DNA of 64,000 bases from Spongilla lacustris (GCA_949361645.1 OX442419.1:4846173-4910172); one strand, 5' to 3'; numbered from the stretch's first letter, positions 24,754 through 37,349 are shown. The notes: generated from the letters alone by a model not told the origin. Program-made: numbers and translations.

Positions 24754-25228
24754 GTCGTTTTATTACAAAGTAAGTACTTGGGAGTAGGAATAAGTGTTAG
24801 ACAATCTTATCGCCTACGCGGATTGTGAAGAAGAGTGTTTTTTGCGACACTGCTATTGTGGGATTCAAATTTGATAATTCTTATTAGAGCCACCGAAGGA
24901 TGGCGGAACATACGGCGCAGCTGAACACCGGGTCACTATGCAAATTGTCAGCGAAGTATATCCAGTCGATAAGCTACATGCCAATGCAAACCGATCTTTT
25001 TTACGATGTAGAAAAGTCATAAAGTGCTTGATGAAGATAGTCCAAACGGACGCGCTCTTTGACATCGAAGCTATACAGAGGTAAGATTGAAACTCTTTGT
25101 TGTTTTATGATAAACTGAGTACCTAGGAGTTGGAAGAAGTGTTAGATAATCATGGTTGCCCACGCGGATTGTGCAGAAGAGTGTTTTTTGAGACGCTGTA
25201 ATGGAGTATTGAAATTGATAATTCTATT
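24754..25228. repeat. Tandem duplication: end of copy A and copy B
   Basis: 24754-24890 matches 25090-25228 (shared words include AAGTGTTAGA, CACGCGG or TACGCGG with ATTGTG, AGAAGAGTGTTTTTTG). Together with the match upstream of the MITE, this shows a roughly 0.3-kb unit duplicated in tandem. Copy A is split by the hAT MITE; copy B runs into the 24-bp array at about 25229. Confidence 0.6.
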
Positions 25229-27348
25229 GTGTATGCCTGGTGTGTGCACAGTTCTTGTGCCTTGTGTGTGCACAGTGCTTGTACCTTGTGTGTACACAGT
25301 GCTTGTACCTTGTGTGCACACTGCTTGTGCCTTGTGTGTGCACACTGCTTGTACCTTGTGTGCACACTGCTTGTACCTTGTGTGTACACACTGCTTGTAC
25401 CTTGTGTGTACACACTGCTTGTACCTTGTGTGTACACAGTGCTTGTGCTTTGTGTGTACACACTGCTTGTGCCTTGTGTGTACACAGTGCTTGTACCTTG
25501 TGTGTGCACAGTGCTTGTACCTTGTGTGTACACAGTGCTTGTACCTTGTGTGTACACACTGCTTGTACCTTGTGTGTACACAGTGCTTGTACCTTGTGTG
25601 TGCACAGTGCTTGTGCCTTGTGTGTACACAGTGCTTGTACCTTGTGTGTGCACAGTGCTTGTACCTTGTGTGTGCACAGTGCTTGTGCCTTGTGTGTACA
25701 CAGTGCTTGTACCTTGTGTGTGCACAGTGCTTGTACCTTGTGTGTGCACAGTGCTTGTACCTTGTGTGTACACAGTGCTTGTACCTTGTGTGTACACAGT
25801 GCTTGTACCTTGTGTGTACACAGTGCTTGTACCTTGTGTGTGCACAGTGCTTGTACCTTGTGTGTACACAGTGCTTGTACCTTGTGTGTACACAGTGCTT
25901 GTACCTTGTGTGTGCACAGTGCTTGTACCTTGTGTGTACACAGTGCTTGTACCTTGTGTGTACACAGTGCTTGTACCTTGTGTGTGCACAGTGCTTGTAC
26001 CTTGTGTGTACACAGTGCTTGTACCTTGTGTGTACACAGTGCTTGTACCTTGTGTGTGCACAGTGCTTGTACCTTGTGTGTGCACAGTGCTTGTACCTTG
26101 TGTGTACACAGTGCTTGTACCTTGTGTGTACACAGTGCTTGTACCTTGTGTGTACACAGTGCTTGTACCTTGTGTGTACACACTGCTTGTACCTTGTGTG
26201 TACACATGGCTTGTACCTTGTGTGTACACACTGCTTGTACCTTGTGTGTACACAGTGCTTGTACCTTGTGTGTTCACAGTGCTTGTACCTTGTGTGTACA
26301 CAGTGCTAGTACCTTGTGTGTGCACAGTGCTTGTGCCTTGTGTGTACACATGGCTTGTACCTTGTGTGTACACATGGCTTGTGCCTTGTGTACACACTGC
26401 TTGTACCTTGTGTGTACACACTGCTTGTACCTTGTGTGTACACACTGCTTGTACCTTGTGTGTGCACAGTGCTTGTACCTTGTGTGTACACAGTGCTTGT
26501 ACCTTGTGTGTACACAGTGCTTGTACCTTGTGTGTGCACAGTGCTTGTACCTTGTGTGTACACAGTGCTTGTACCTTGTGTGTACACAGTGCTTGTACCT
26601 TGTGTGTACACAGTGCTTGTACCTTGTGTGTGCACAGTGCTTGTACCTTGTGTGTGCACAGTGCTTGTACCTTGTGTGTACACAGTGCTTGTACCTTGTG
26701 TGTACACATGGCTTGTACCTTGTGTGTACACACTGCTTGTACCTTGTGTGTACACAGTGCTTGTACCTTGTGTGTTCACAGTGCTTGTACCTTGTGTGTA
26801 CACAGTGCTAGTACCTTGTGTGTGCACAGTGCTTGTGCCTTGTGTGTACACATGGCTTGTACCTTGTGTGTACACATGGCTTGTGCCTTGTGTACACACT
26901 GCTTGTACCTTGTGTGTACACACTGCTTGTACCTTGTGTGTACACACTGCTTGTACCTTGTGTGTGCACAGTGCTTGTACCTTGTGTGTACACAGTGCTT
27001 GTACCTTGTGTGTGCACACTGCTTGCACCTTGTGTGTGCACACTGCTTGTACCTTGTGTGTACACACTGCTTGTACCTTGTGTGTGCACACTGCTTGTAC
27101 CTTGTGTGTGCACAGTGCTTGTACCTTGTGTGTGCACACTGCTTGTACCTTGTGTGTACACACTGCTTGTACCTTGTGTGTGCACAGTGCTTGTACCTTG
27201 TGTGTGCACAGTGCTTGTACCTTGTGTGTACACAGTGCTTGTGCCTTGTGTGTACACAGTGCTTGTACCTTGTGTGTACACACTGCTTGTACCTTGTGTG
27301 TGCACACTGCTTGTACCTTGTGTGTGCACAGTGCTTGTACCTTGTGTT
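25229..27348. repeat. 24-bp minisatellite (CTTGTACCTTGTGTGTACAC)
   Basis: About 88 tandem copies of CTTGTACCTTGTGTGTACAC plus AGTG, with a few fixed substitutions (TA/GC in GTACACA versus GTGCACA, AGTG/ACTG, ATGGCTT). A variant series containing TGTTCACAG, GTGCTAG and two ATGGC units occurs around 26205-26400 and again around 26705-26900, so a roughly 500-bp segment was duplicated. A 24-bp period leaves several frames open on both strands (Cys/Leu/Val-rich, or Thr/Gln/Gly-rich), which I do not regard as genes. The right edge adjoins a piggyBac transposase exon. Confidence 0.95.
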
Positions 27349-27633
27349 TCTGGCATGTGAACTAAGCCCATCAAGATGTTGAAACCAAAGTAGGCCTTTA
27401 GTTCTGCAAGTGTAAGTTTGTCCCATTTCTCGTACTTTGCAGGGTCCATGTGCTTTGATGCATAGATATTGGTCTCATCGATGATCATTTCCATCAGGTC
27501 ATCAGGGAACAGGTGGCTGAAGACTTCAGCTGAATGTGCTGTCTCATCGATGTGGAGTGTGGGACCACTCTGATCAGCAAATGCCCTGATCACCAATGGT
27601 GCTAGTGATGCAGTCCAATTTGGTTCTACACCT
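27349..27633 (-). pseudogene. piggyBac-type transposase N-terminal fragment
   Basis: The minus-strand reading after a TTTTACAG acceptor gives VEPNWTASLAPLVIRAFADQ, then SAEVFSHLFPDDLMEMIIDE and WDKLTLAELKAYFGFNILMG, ending LVHMPE at the array edge. This matches the N-terminal part of the DDE_Tnp_1_7 (piggyBac/PGBD) domain, where F-x-x-LFP-D-D-L, I-x-x-ET-N and ELKAFFG-x-x-(L/I)MG are characteristic. The catalytic aspartates lie further downstream in the family and are absent here: the frame runs straight into the 24-bp minisatellite. No TTAA-bounded ends were identified. It is a truncated relic, either of a transposon or of a domesticated PGBD gene. Confidence 0.75.
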
Positions 27634-27653
27634 GTAAAATGGTCAGTGCACAA

Positions 27654-29850
27654 GTGAGGGTTGTTTCTTGCTTGAACATACTGTTTTCTGGTTTCTCCTC
27701 AACCAGGCCCGCCCTACAGTTCTTCAATGGTGGCATCTGCTACATGTTTTTGATATTGTTATGATTGTGGTTGCCACAAATAAATTCATACTTACATGTA
27801 GACACATGTGCAGCTTCATAGTGTAGTTAGACTTTGTACGTACACAAAACTGAGCACCTGGTAATACGCACAGTCCTCCCGCGTGCATATTTCTTATAGC
27901 ATGTAAATATTTTTTTTTTGTATACAAACTACGTTACATCACCTAAAAAAAGTTAGCTAAGACATGCCACTTCAATGTCGAAACATGAACCAGGCATCAA
28001 AGTTCATACGCTTCGGTAAACAAATGTCGCGTCCGACCCATGTTCGAGTGCCGCTTGCAAGCGGCGCTCGCCGTTCGGTGCTCAATCATTCTGCCGCTTG
28101 TCCGCGGCATCCGCGGTTAAACCGTTAACTTGCCTTCAGCTAATTTACCATACGACCAAAAAAGTTGAAGAAACCAGTTTGAACAATCTTCGTTAGCAGA
28201 AATATGTAATCAGCTCTGAGGCGTCTGAGCACCAGTGGTGATACATTGCAGGATTTACACAGTAAGCGCCACTCTTATATTGAAACTGCACTTACCCAAT
28301 TGTCCTTTTCATGTCAAGGTTGATGTCCAGTGCATTTGCAATCTCAGCTAGGACCAAGCCAGATACTCTAGCTCATACCATCTCTGCCAACAAAGAAGGA
28401 GCAGCAGGCACAGAACTTTAGGAGCAAGTTGCAAACCAAACCGAATGCTTGAGCTAGCTGTGGATGCACATCAGTAAGTGGTTGGTTTACATAATGCAGT
28501 TTCATTGACGTTTTGAGGTCTTGCACACTCTAGTTCTGGGCCCAAACAAGTATCTACTTTGTTTCCTGATGGTCCACAGCTATGCAAGTAAGTTTTGGCA
28601 CTCATTTCCACATCTCCTTTCTCTGGCTTTGCATTGCTTCTTAACACCACTAATGAAACTGAAGTGTGGGTGTGGTTGGCTCTTTAGAAGGTATGTTACT
28701 CATTTATACGTGTGCCTGAATGCATATCTATACAGGTGTGTTCAAGATTGTGTGTTGTAAGCGATTTACACCTGACAAGTTTGAAGTCTGTGTGTCTTGC
28801 GAGCTGTGGTGGATAAACCGAGTTAAGCAGATTCCATCTCCTTCCTTCACTGCTTCAGTTTGGTTTAGCATCAGGGCTCAACACTGAAAGGTAATGGTGT
28901 GATCAGGCCTTAACATATATGCCAATACACTTGCTCCTACATGTAGCAAAGACACATACGGATTTTTCTGTCATTTAAACGAAGTGAGTATTGATTTTTC
29001 TCATTTTGTGTATTTTAATAGTATCTCCTCATCAGGTGTGATGCAGTTATATCAGTCATCAGAGGTTCAGGATTTCCTGACAGGAACGTGATAAAGCCAT
29101 CTATTGTCACGGGGCACTTCGTAAGGTGATCAGTCAATTTTTTTTTAACACTGTGTTGGTACATTATGCTAATGCTCTGCAACCCTAGATCAGTGTACGT
29201 AGGCCCACTCAGAAGGATGAACATGTTGATTGCAAGCTCCCACTGCAAGCTAGTGACAGCTGAACTTAATGTCAGTTACTTTGTGCTCTACGTAGACAGA
29301 GTTGCATGGATCTCCAGTAAGTCCACCAAATAGTGTGTCCTTTATTACTTGTATAGTGCTATAATAGAGTTAGGATCTTACTGAGCTGCTTCGAAAGTGA
29401 AAGCACCCGCTACTGTATGGTACACACCATATGGATCCTCACACGTGCAACAGCCATTGTTTGGACTGTTTCAGTGGTACATCAGTGCACCTCAATGTGT
29501 GTTGTAGATTCTATGCTACCAGGATGAAACGACAGAGAGTAACTGAAAACACAAATAATATTTTTAATAAATTGATTTTAAAGTGAAAAAAAACAAAAAA
29601 CATAAGAAGCGCGCTAAATAAGGATTACGGTATGGCTTTGAGTTTCACGGGTGATTCATCAGCTATTTCACACATGAAACAGGTGCCGACGTCTGTGATT
29701 CATTGTTAAAAAGCTGGCCGTGTATATGGTGCACCCGTTACGTAATGAATAGTTTGGTCATTTATCGGTTAAGGAATAAGGTGTGCACCATTTGGAATGA
29801 GGTCAAAGTACGTGTTCCAATGTGTCCAAAGTTCAATTACATATGAATGT
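27654..29850. other. Unassigned DNA
   Basis: Short overlapping frames only. A few stretches (28300-28480, 29015-29250 minus) could be exon fragments, but no domain is recognisable and no consistent splice chain could be built. Confidence 0.4.
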
Positions 29851-29854
29851 ACAC

Positions 29855-30890
29855 AGGTACAACAGGTACAGAGATCTGTGTAAGAGTATTTTTCTGGCTT
29901 GACCTTGATGTCCTCAATCTATTATTAAAGTTGTGCGCTATTTGGAATGAGGGCAAAGTTCATGTAGGTAGGTGTTCCTGCAAATTATGTTTTAAGTTAC
30001 ATGTACATGTATATGTACATGTAAAACAACAGGTACAGACATCTGTGTAAGGGTGTTTCTTTTGCAGGCTCTGAACCAGAATGTTGTCCCCAATTTTTCT
30101 GCTATGTAATTTATTAAGGTGGGCAGTGGTAGGAATTAAGGCAAAGGGTTGTTGCATTGTATTGTACACATGTAGACAGGTACAGACATCTGTGTGGGTG
30201 TGTTTCTCTGGCTTGACCTTGAACCAGAATGAAGTCCCCAATGTGCCTGCTATGCTAGGAGTAAGGTTTATGCTATTTGGAATGAGGGTGATGTCCATGT
30301 TCCCGCATTATAAACGTCACTTACATGTAAATGCACAAGTACAAATGTGTTTCTCTGGCCTGCATGACCTTAATTGAACCAGAAGACTTATTGTGTACAT
30401 GGAGAGAAAGTGTCATGTGTTGAGTGAGTGCATGAAAAGAGGGGTACATGGGAGGTTGAGGGGTTTGCAATGGGAGTTTTAAAGCTTGCATACGCCCGTA
30501 AAATTTCAGCAGTAAGATGGCGTGCTGTTGTATTTGTAAGTATTATTATATCAATACAGGTACAGACATCTGTTTCCGAGTGTTCCTTTTGGCCTCACCT
30601 TGAACCAGAATGGTGTCCCCATAGTGCCAGCATTGTATTATAAAGGTGTAAGGTGGGCGCTATTTGCAATGTAGGCATTTTCCTAGTTCACTGAAATGCA
30701 CATATGTATACACAGGTAAGAGTGTTTCTCCTTGAAACAAATTTAAATGACATTCCCATGTGCCTGGGAATTTTAAGGAACAAGGTGGGTGCTGTTTGGA
30801 ATGATTGTGCATTGTACATGTATGTTCACTTAAATGTTTAAATGTACACACGTATGTACAGACATCTGTGTAAAGGACCAACTGGCTTGC
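29855..30890. repeat. Degenerate long-unit tandem repeat
   Basis: Units of roughly 110-180 bp recur 6-8 times, each with ACAGGTACAGA(C/G)ATCTGTGT, then a TTTCT-GGC-TTGACCTTGAACC-like segment, GT-CCCCAA, and GC-ATTTGGAATGA. Copies are diverged with indels. Frames through it are short and inconsistent, so it looks non-coding. Confidence 0.7.
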
Positions 30891-31510
30891 AGGATGTGTG
30901 AATGTGGGCAGGTATTTACTTGCTCCCTGCTGAAGATGTATGTCACTCTCAACACCACTGTGTATGTGACTACAGATCTATGTGCATGTACATATATCAT
31001 TATATTGTGTGAAGGCGTAATTCTTTTCCCCTAACAGATGTCACCCTGGTACTACATTGATGTGCACATTTTGATCTAGTTCAAGATCTCATCAATGAAC
31101 TCCTAAATAAGATTCCTTTGAACACCCTAATGTTTGGTGTAATATTGTTCACTTACATGTGTTTGTTTTTAATCGTGAACCATTGATCATACAAATTGAA
31201 TATTAATGTAGTTAGGTTGACCCAGATACCACGACCTCGAAGACACTTTGCGTTTGTTATTACATAGATGTATTGTGCCACGCCCCTTAAGCCATAACGA
31301 ATTTTGTTTTTAACCCTTTAATCTCTATGATAAATAATTTGATTGTGCATAGAAAGAGCATCGATGTGGTACCAAAAATAACCCTGCAACATCTGTGAGA
31401 GCAAAGTATGGACTCAGCAAAGAAGCAAAAACATTAATTATTCATGAGATGTATTTCGTAAACCAATAGAGATTTTGAACTTTTTTTTTTTCACCAAAGT
31501 TACATTCATA

Positions 31511-32094
31511 TTAGGACAGGTAAATATGAAAAGTTGCAACAAAATCTAAAGCTAGTACACATTTAGGGCATCTGTAAGCATCAATTTTCTTTGCATCTTC
31601 TGCTGTAACACCCACGCAGCTTCCATGATACCATTCAGCACAATAGTCACAGCCAATCATAAACCTAATCACCAAATTAATCATCATACCGATAAAAATA
31701 CAAATACCCTACCGTTTTGAATCATACGGTTATTGACATAAACAGTACAGTGGTTTCATAATAAAAAATACCATCACTTAAGCTGTTATTTTTTACTTAC
31801 CATTTCATTGCAATAAGGTTTTCCATCAAGCGTAATACCAGTTGTTGTGGCCTACACGTGTAAATACAATGAGGCACCATACGTATATTGACATTTACAT
31901 ATATACCGCAGATGGCAGTGAGCTGTGATCCAATGTGGCCTCATCTGTAGGTTTATGATCAATTAAAGCTTCCCCCACTATGCTTTCCATATGGTCTCTT
32001 GTACACAACCAATATTTGTAAAGTGCATTGATATACTTCGAAGAGTGGTGTTTAAATCCGGATAGCGCTTGAGCAACCAAAAACCAGTATCCAT
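31511..32094 (-). pseudogene. PHD-finger gene fragment (BPTF-like finger)
   Basis: Three splice-bounded minus-strand exons: 31907-32094 (WFLVAQALSGFKHHSSKYIN, through YKYWLCTRDHME), 31801-31851 (ATTTGITLDGKPYCNEM) and 31511-31664. The last encodes [20 protein letters not shown] and IDAYRCPKC, stopping at TAA (31511-31513). The GCD-x-C-x-x-W(Y/F)HG-x-CVG and (Y/F)-x-CP-x-C pattern is a PHD finger of the type that can read methylated histone H3 lysine 4 (as in BPTF); the finger's first Cys pair would come from PYC in the preceding exon. The middle and last exons do not join in phase with the splice sites I chose, so the model is incomplete or the gene broken. Whether this is a host gene piece or a transposon passenger is unclear. 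Confidence 0.55.
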
Positions 32095-32337
32095 CTGGAG
32101 CAGATCATGAGGCATTTGGCAGAGGGCTGCCTTTTTGCTTCAAAACAGCAGCTAGCCGCTCGTTATCAAAAAATGCTTTCGCTTTGGCTTCATTCCCAAC
32201 GAGTGAAACATATTACACCAATGCTTTTCAAACTAAAACATGCACGTACATACCATGACTGCACTGCACAAGGCAGTAACGAGCCAGAGAACAATGAACT
32301 GTTTGTAAAAAACACTTCAACAGAGATCTTAGCAAAG

Positions 32338-32432
32338 GTAAACCACCAGTCGTAGCAGCTGAAGTAAACCACCAGTCGTAGCAGCTGAAGTAAATTTACC
32401 ACCAGTCTTACTAGCTGAGGTAAACCACCAGG
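32338..32432. repeat. 26-bp tandem repeat (GTAAACCACCAGTCGTAGCA)
   Basis: About 3.5 copies of GTAAACCACCAGTCGTAGCA plus GCTGAA; the third copy carries TTTACC and CTTACTAGCTGAG variants. Confidence 0.85.
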
Positions 32433-32689
32433 AGAGCTAATTCCTCCTACCAGCTACCCACAATACAAATCACAAATCTAGTGGTCATGTAGCACCCAAT
32501 CATCACTATCAAAGCACATTGCACAGATACAAAATAATAGAAATATATACAAATACAAATCGTTTATGGTACATGTAACATACAAAACAACTTAGTTCAT
32601 TGAATGTACATGGTTGTATTCTAATTACATAAATGAGTTCATTTACAATCTGCAAGAATGCCATCATAACCTAGAACGAACGGATAGGA

Positions 32690-33960
32690 TTTAATGAAAC
32701 TCAACATGCATAGCCATGTGAGCAGTACACTGGTGTGCTTACTCTACTTCTGGGTACCACTGGTTTAAACCACACCCCTTCCTGAATTTAGATAGGCAGC
32801 CATCTTGGGGTGATGGCTGTAGTGATGAACCACGTGCATATCCATGTGAGGCTACACACCTACATGCACAGTTGTGCTTACCCTACTTCAGGGTACCACT
32901 GGTTTTGACCACACCCCTTCCGAGAGTTAGATAGGCAGCCATATTGTGGTGATTTTTAAAATCTAAGGTGTCGGCATGGCTGTAGTGATGAACCATGTGA
33001 GGCTATACACCAGCAGTGCACAGGTGTGCTTACCCTACTTCAGGGTACCACTGGTTTTGACCACACCCCTTCCTGAAGTAAGATAGGCTGCCATCTTGTG
33101 GTGATTTTTTAATCTAAGGTGTCGGCATGGCTGTAGTGATGACTCGGAACCACGTGCATATCCATGTGAAGCTATACACCAGCAGTGCACAGGTGTGCGT
33201 ACCCTACTTCAGGGTACCACTGGTTTTGACCACACCCCTTCCTGAAGATAGGCAGCCATCTTGTGGTGATGGCTGTAGTGATGAGCAACATGCATATCCA
33301 TGTGAGGCTATACACCAGCAGTGCACAGGTGTGCTTATCCTACTTGAGGGTATCACTGGTTTTGACCACACCCTATCCTGATGTAAGATAGGCAGCCATC
33401 TTGTGGTTTATTCTTAAATCTAAGGTGTTGGCATGGCTGTAGTGATGAACCACATGCATATCCATGTGAGGCTATACACCAACAGTGCACAGGTGTGCGT
33501 ACCCTACTTCAGGGTACCACTGGTTTTGACCACACCCCTTCCTTAAGTAAGATAGGCAGCCACCTTGTGGTGATTACTGTAGTGATGAACAACGTTCATA
33601 TCCATGTGAGGCTATACACCAGCAGTAAACAAGGGTGCTTACCCTACTTCAGGGTACCACTGGTTTTGACCACACCCCTTCCTGAAGTAAGATAGGCAGC
33701 CATCTTGTGGTGATGGCTATGGTGATGAACAACGTTCATATCCATGTGAGGCTATACACCAGCAGTACACAAAGGTGCTTACCCTACTTCAGGGTACCGC
33801 TGATTTTGACCACACCCCTTCCTGGTGTAAGATAGGCAGCCATCTTGTCGTGTCGTGATGGCTATACTAATAGTGATGGACAAAATGCATATCCATATGA
33901 GGCTATGCACCAGCAGTGCACAGGTATGTTTACCTTATCATGTGTATTGCTGTAGTTCGA
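32690..33960. repeat. Tandem repeat with 120-165-bp unit
   Basis: Eight to nine copies of a unit containing CATATCCATGTGAGGCTA, CACCAGCAGTGCACAGGTGT, CTACTTCAGGGTACCACTGG, TTTTGACCACACCCCTTCCT and GATAGGCAGCCATCTTGTGG, followed in some copies by an extra TTTTAATCTAAGGTGTCGGC segment. Length variation comes mainly from presence or absence of that segment. Apparent ORFs (HIHVKLYTSS, PYFRVPLVLTT) are repeat-derived. Confidence 0.9.
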
Positions 33961-34016
33961 CCACTTCGTCGAATTATTATAGGATACCCGGTAGTATAGA
34001 CTAAGCGTAGGTTTCA

Positions 34017-34097
34017 TTAGTCTCGTACCCAGACCCACACTCGCAGTAGCGGATGGATTACATCACCGCTACGCGAGAAATGGGTCTGGTATACAGC
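34017..34097 (+). repeat. Inverted-repeat block flanking the 5.9-kb element (left)
   Basis: Contains TTAGTCTCGTACCCAGACCC and, 60 bp on, ATGGGTCTGGTATAC. A related block in opposite orientation lies at 40395-40472, just outside the right end of the CACTG element. Confidence 0.65.
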
Positions 34098-35859
34098 AGT
34101 CGTTTAAGGCACTTTCGCGCCAATAGTGACGTAATGGGTGTAAGTCTCATTAATGGTGTTAGTTAGTAGCACAACGTGGCAGTAAGGGAAGCCAACAGCA
34201 GCAGCAGCATGTAACGACCTTTGGTTTAACTGCAGTTAATCATGCGCGCCCTTACAAACAGTTTGTAGTTTGTTGAAAGTACATGTATGGCGGCGTAGCT
34301 CAGCCTTTTTTACTCCCTCCTTTGGTTCGTTTCGCTTAGGTCGAGTTAGGACCTTTGGTAAGCAAAATACACAGTACCGTTGTCTCTACTGTTTAGATAA
34401 CCATGTAATTTATGAACATATTGCACCCTGATTGTGACGTCACGCACTGTGTAAAAAGGGTTGTTATACAGTACTGTATAACGCGTGTATTCGTGTGTTA
34501 TGCACACGTTATACACGTGTTATCCGCATGTGTATAACTTTGCGTATGGATACTCTATACACAGTTGCGTATAACAACTATAGTATAACACTGTGTATAA
34601 CTTCTGTATAACATTTTGTATAACAATGTATAACAATATGTATAACAATAGCAAATGGAGTAAAACACAGCGTATATCATAATTATGAATTTTTAATTAG
34701 TCGCTCGTTTCCAGGCCTCTTCTATTAAAATTATGATATAAGCAAGTACATAAGTACATGGAACAACAAAAAAAAAAAAAAAACAACAGAGAACGAGTTC
34801 AACGGTGAAGCATCCATGCAGGTGGAAAGGCCATCAGGAAAGTTCCGAGCGCGGTGGGCCCAATCGTCTCTCCTTCCGTGGCGCCTAGCTGAGTCCAAAA
34901 ACGCGTTTAGTTCATCGTCCCATTGTCCAGTTCTTCCTCTTCCGACACGTTAAGTACATCCCTTTCTTGCATGATCTGTTACTTGTTCGGATCGCCGCTC
35001 CCATAGCTATAGTGTATATAATCAATACTAGACAACATTTTTAAATTCAAGCGCTTACCTAGTTGTGCTCGGATTGGATGCCCTTCTTTTGAATCGGCTT
35101 CAGTAAGAATGCGTTTCAGAGTTAGGTTGTAGTTCGCTATGCCAACTACATTCGCAAAAATGAAAGGACTCACACCTTTAACCGACAACAAGTATACCTT
35201 CAACCTCTTCTTCGCTGATATCCGAGACATCACTTTAGCATTATGGACGCTTGAGGTTCTGAGAACAAAGAATTCCCGTTACCAATACAAAGCCACACTG
35301 CTTACGCTTCTTGAGACTTCAGCTGATTCAAAAAAGAAGCTGATATAAAGTTACTGTACCTGCGCAGAAAGTGATGTCCTACTCTCTTGAGTTGGTGTTA
35401 CAGAGACAGTTTTGGTCGCAACCTCGCTTACTGATAGTTGTACACATCCGCTACTGAAAATGATTTTCCTGCTGGAGTAGTGCAAACAGCATCGCCATGC
35501 TGCCTAGGACCCAAGGTTCGGCGCGGTCTTCTTCGTCATCATGGTACTAGTACATAGACTGATAGGTTCTACTGTGACATGAATTGATCGTTGCTCAGGA
35601 ACCTGTTCGAGGAGAAACTTGGGAATTAGCCACTAGTCCCTCAATTTACTTGATAACCCACCTAAGATACTTCTTCTGGCTGATAGGAACGTACGGTTAG
35701 TTCCAGTATTAGATTTCCCGACGATGACGCCATACACGCATATCATGTGGTTTTGAAGAGTCTACGCATGCGCGTTACATTCATTTGAAATGGAAGCCTC
35801 GTACGCGCTGTATTTGTTCTGTTCAAAGTGGGGTTTCAAAAGCAAAATCAACATATTTG

Positions 35860-36450
35860 ATGCACACAAGAATACCGGATCTGGCCACGAAAGTAATTCT
35901 ATTTGATGCACACCAGCGACCATGACTCTATTAAATGCACACCAGGGACTGCCACTTTATTTGATGCAAAAAAATCCAATTCAATACAAACCTGGGTCAG
36001 GCCGCTATCTTGATTCTATTTGAAGCACACTAGGTGTGGTCGCTAACATGATTCTATCTAATGCCCACCAGGGACTGCCACTAGCATGACTTGATTTGTA
36101 GTTTTAGCTATAGTCATGCTAGCGGCAATCCAGTCACTGTAGAGGTGTGCATCAGATAGAATCATATTAGCGGCCAGACCCGGTGTGCAGCAAATAAAGT
36201 CATGCTATTGGAATTGGCTAGTCCCTGGTGTGCAGCTGCTAGGTTTGTGGTATCGTCCAGCTGACCCTGGTGAGCATCAAATAGAAACATGTTAGTGACC
36301 TGACCTGGCCGGTGTGCATCAAATAGAATCGTATTCACTTTAATGTAATAGTCTTGGTAGTGACCAGGATATCCTGATATAATTGATGCAGATTCAATCT
36401 GATGAGCCGCTATCCTGATGCACAAAACTCTAGAAGATGCACACCAGGGA
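35860..36450. repeat. Degenerate inverted/tandem repeat (GATGCACACCAGGGACTG)
   Basis: Units of about 45-60 bp with TTTGATGCACACCAGGGACT and CATGATTCTATTTGATGC occur in plus orientation at 35860-36090 and in minus orientation at 36130-36450, giving a loose large palindrome within the 5.9-kb element. Confidence 0.7.
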
Positions 36451-37349
36451 CTGGTGATAGCATGATGTGTACTGTGTCATTGCTAAAAGTACTCACAAAC
36501 TTGCTTTTTTACAATGTTCATGTGGCCACACCCCTTTATGTAAGTCATCTATTAACATGACATGTACATGTACATGGATGGAAAAGTTCAGTTACAACCA
36601 GTGCAGATTGAATAGTACACAACTTGTACATGTACAGATGTAACAATACACCAAATATAAGTTCACATCAAGTCTCCCAGTTTCCATCAATGTAAAGCTT
36701 GATCCTATCAGGATAAAAATATATTAAGACATCACATCATGATCATGCAAACATACCACATATACAATTTGCTGAAGACTAGTGAGAAGGATAGATTCTT
36801 TGGGCACACAGCCACTTGATGGCAGTAATACTATAGTGCCACCTCCATGGAAGCTGCCAGGCCTCTAGCTAAACCCTCTGCCATATTTTCTTTCTGAATG
36901 CTCCAAAATTACAATGTACATTGGCCCCGGGGTTTCAAACAATTAACCACATTCTGAGCATCTTCAAGCTTCATTCTTCTGCCTGGTCCTACTCGCACAG
37001 AAATAAGCACACACAGACAAAGGTAAACATATGCAGATGCACATGCAGATACTGTACAGTGTGTACAAAATGCTGTAGCTGCATGCACAAATGCATAGAA
37101 ACACGACACTAAAATGTATGCACGTGCATACCACATAAAAATACACCTGTAATACATGTGCACACACATGCGCAAAAAGCACAAACATATATGTACAGCG
37201 ACATACATGTACCACAAACCAGAAGAGCTATGGTTGGCCAGCTTGATCACACTGACCTAACATACAATTGTACCTGCTTCCACTGCCTGCAAGGATTCAT
37301 ACTACTATTCCACACCAATGGACACACAAACGAACCTGGTTACAATGTG

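Noticed and set aside
25229..27348. CRISPR-like array
   Set aside because: Repeats are contiguous 24-mers with no unique spacers, in a eukaryotic context.
25150..27382. Long Cys/Val/Leu-rich and Thr/Gln-rich ORFs in the second minisatellite
   Set aside because: Open on both strands in several frames because of the 24-bp period; only the piggyBac portion at the right edge has unique protein-like sequence.
29015..29248. Possible piggyBac C-terminal exon on the minus strand
   Set aside because: Considered because of the nearby N-terminal fragment, but no Cys-rich domain or DDE_Tnp_1_7 motif could be recognised.
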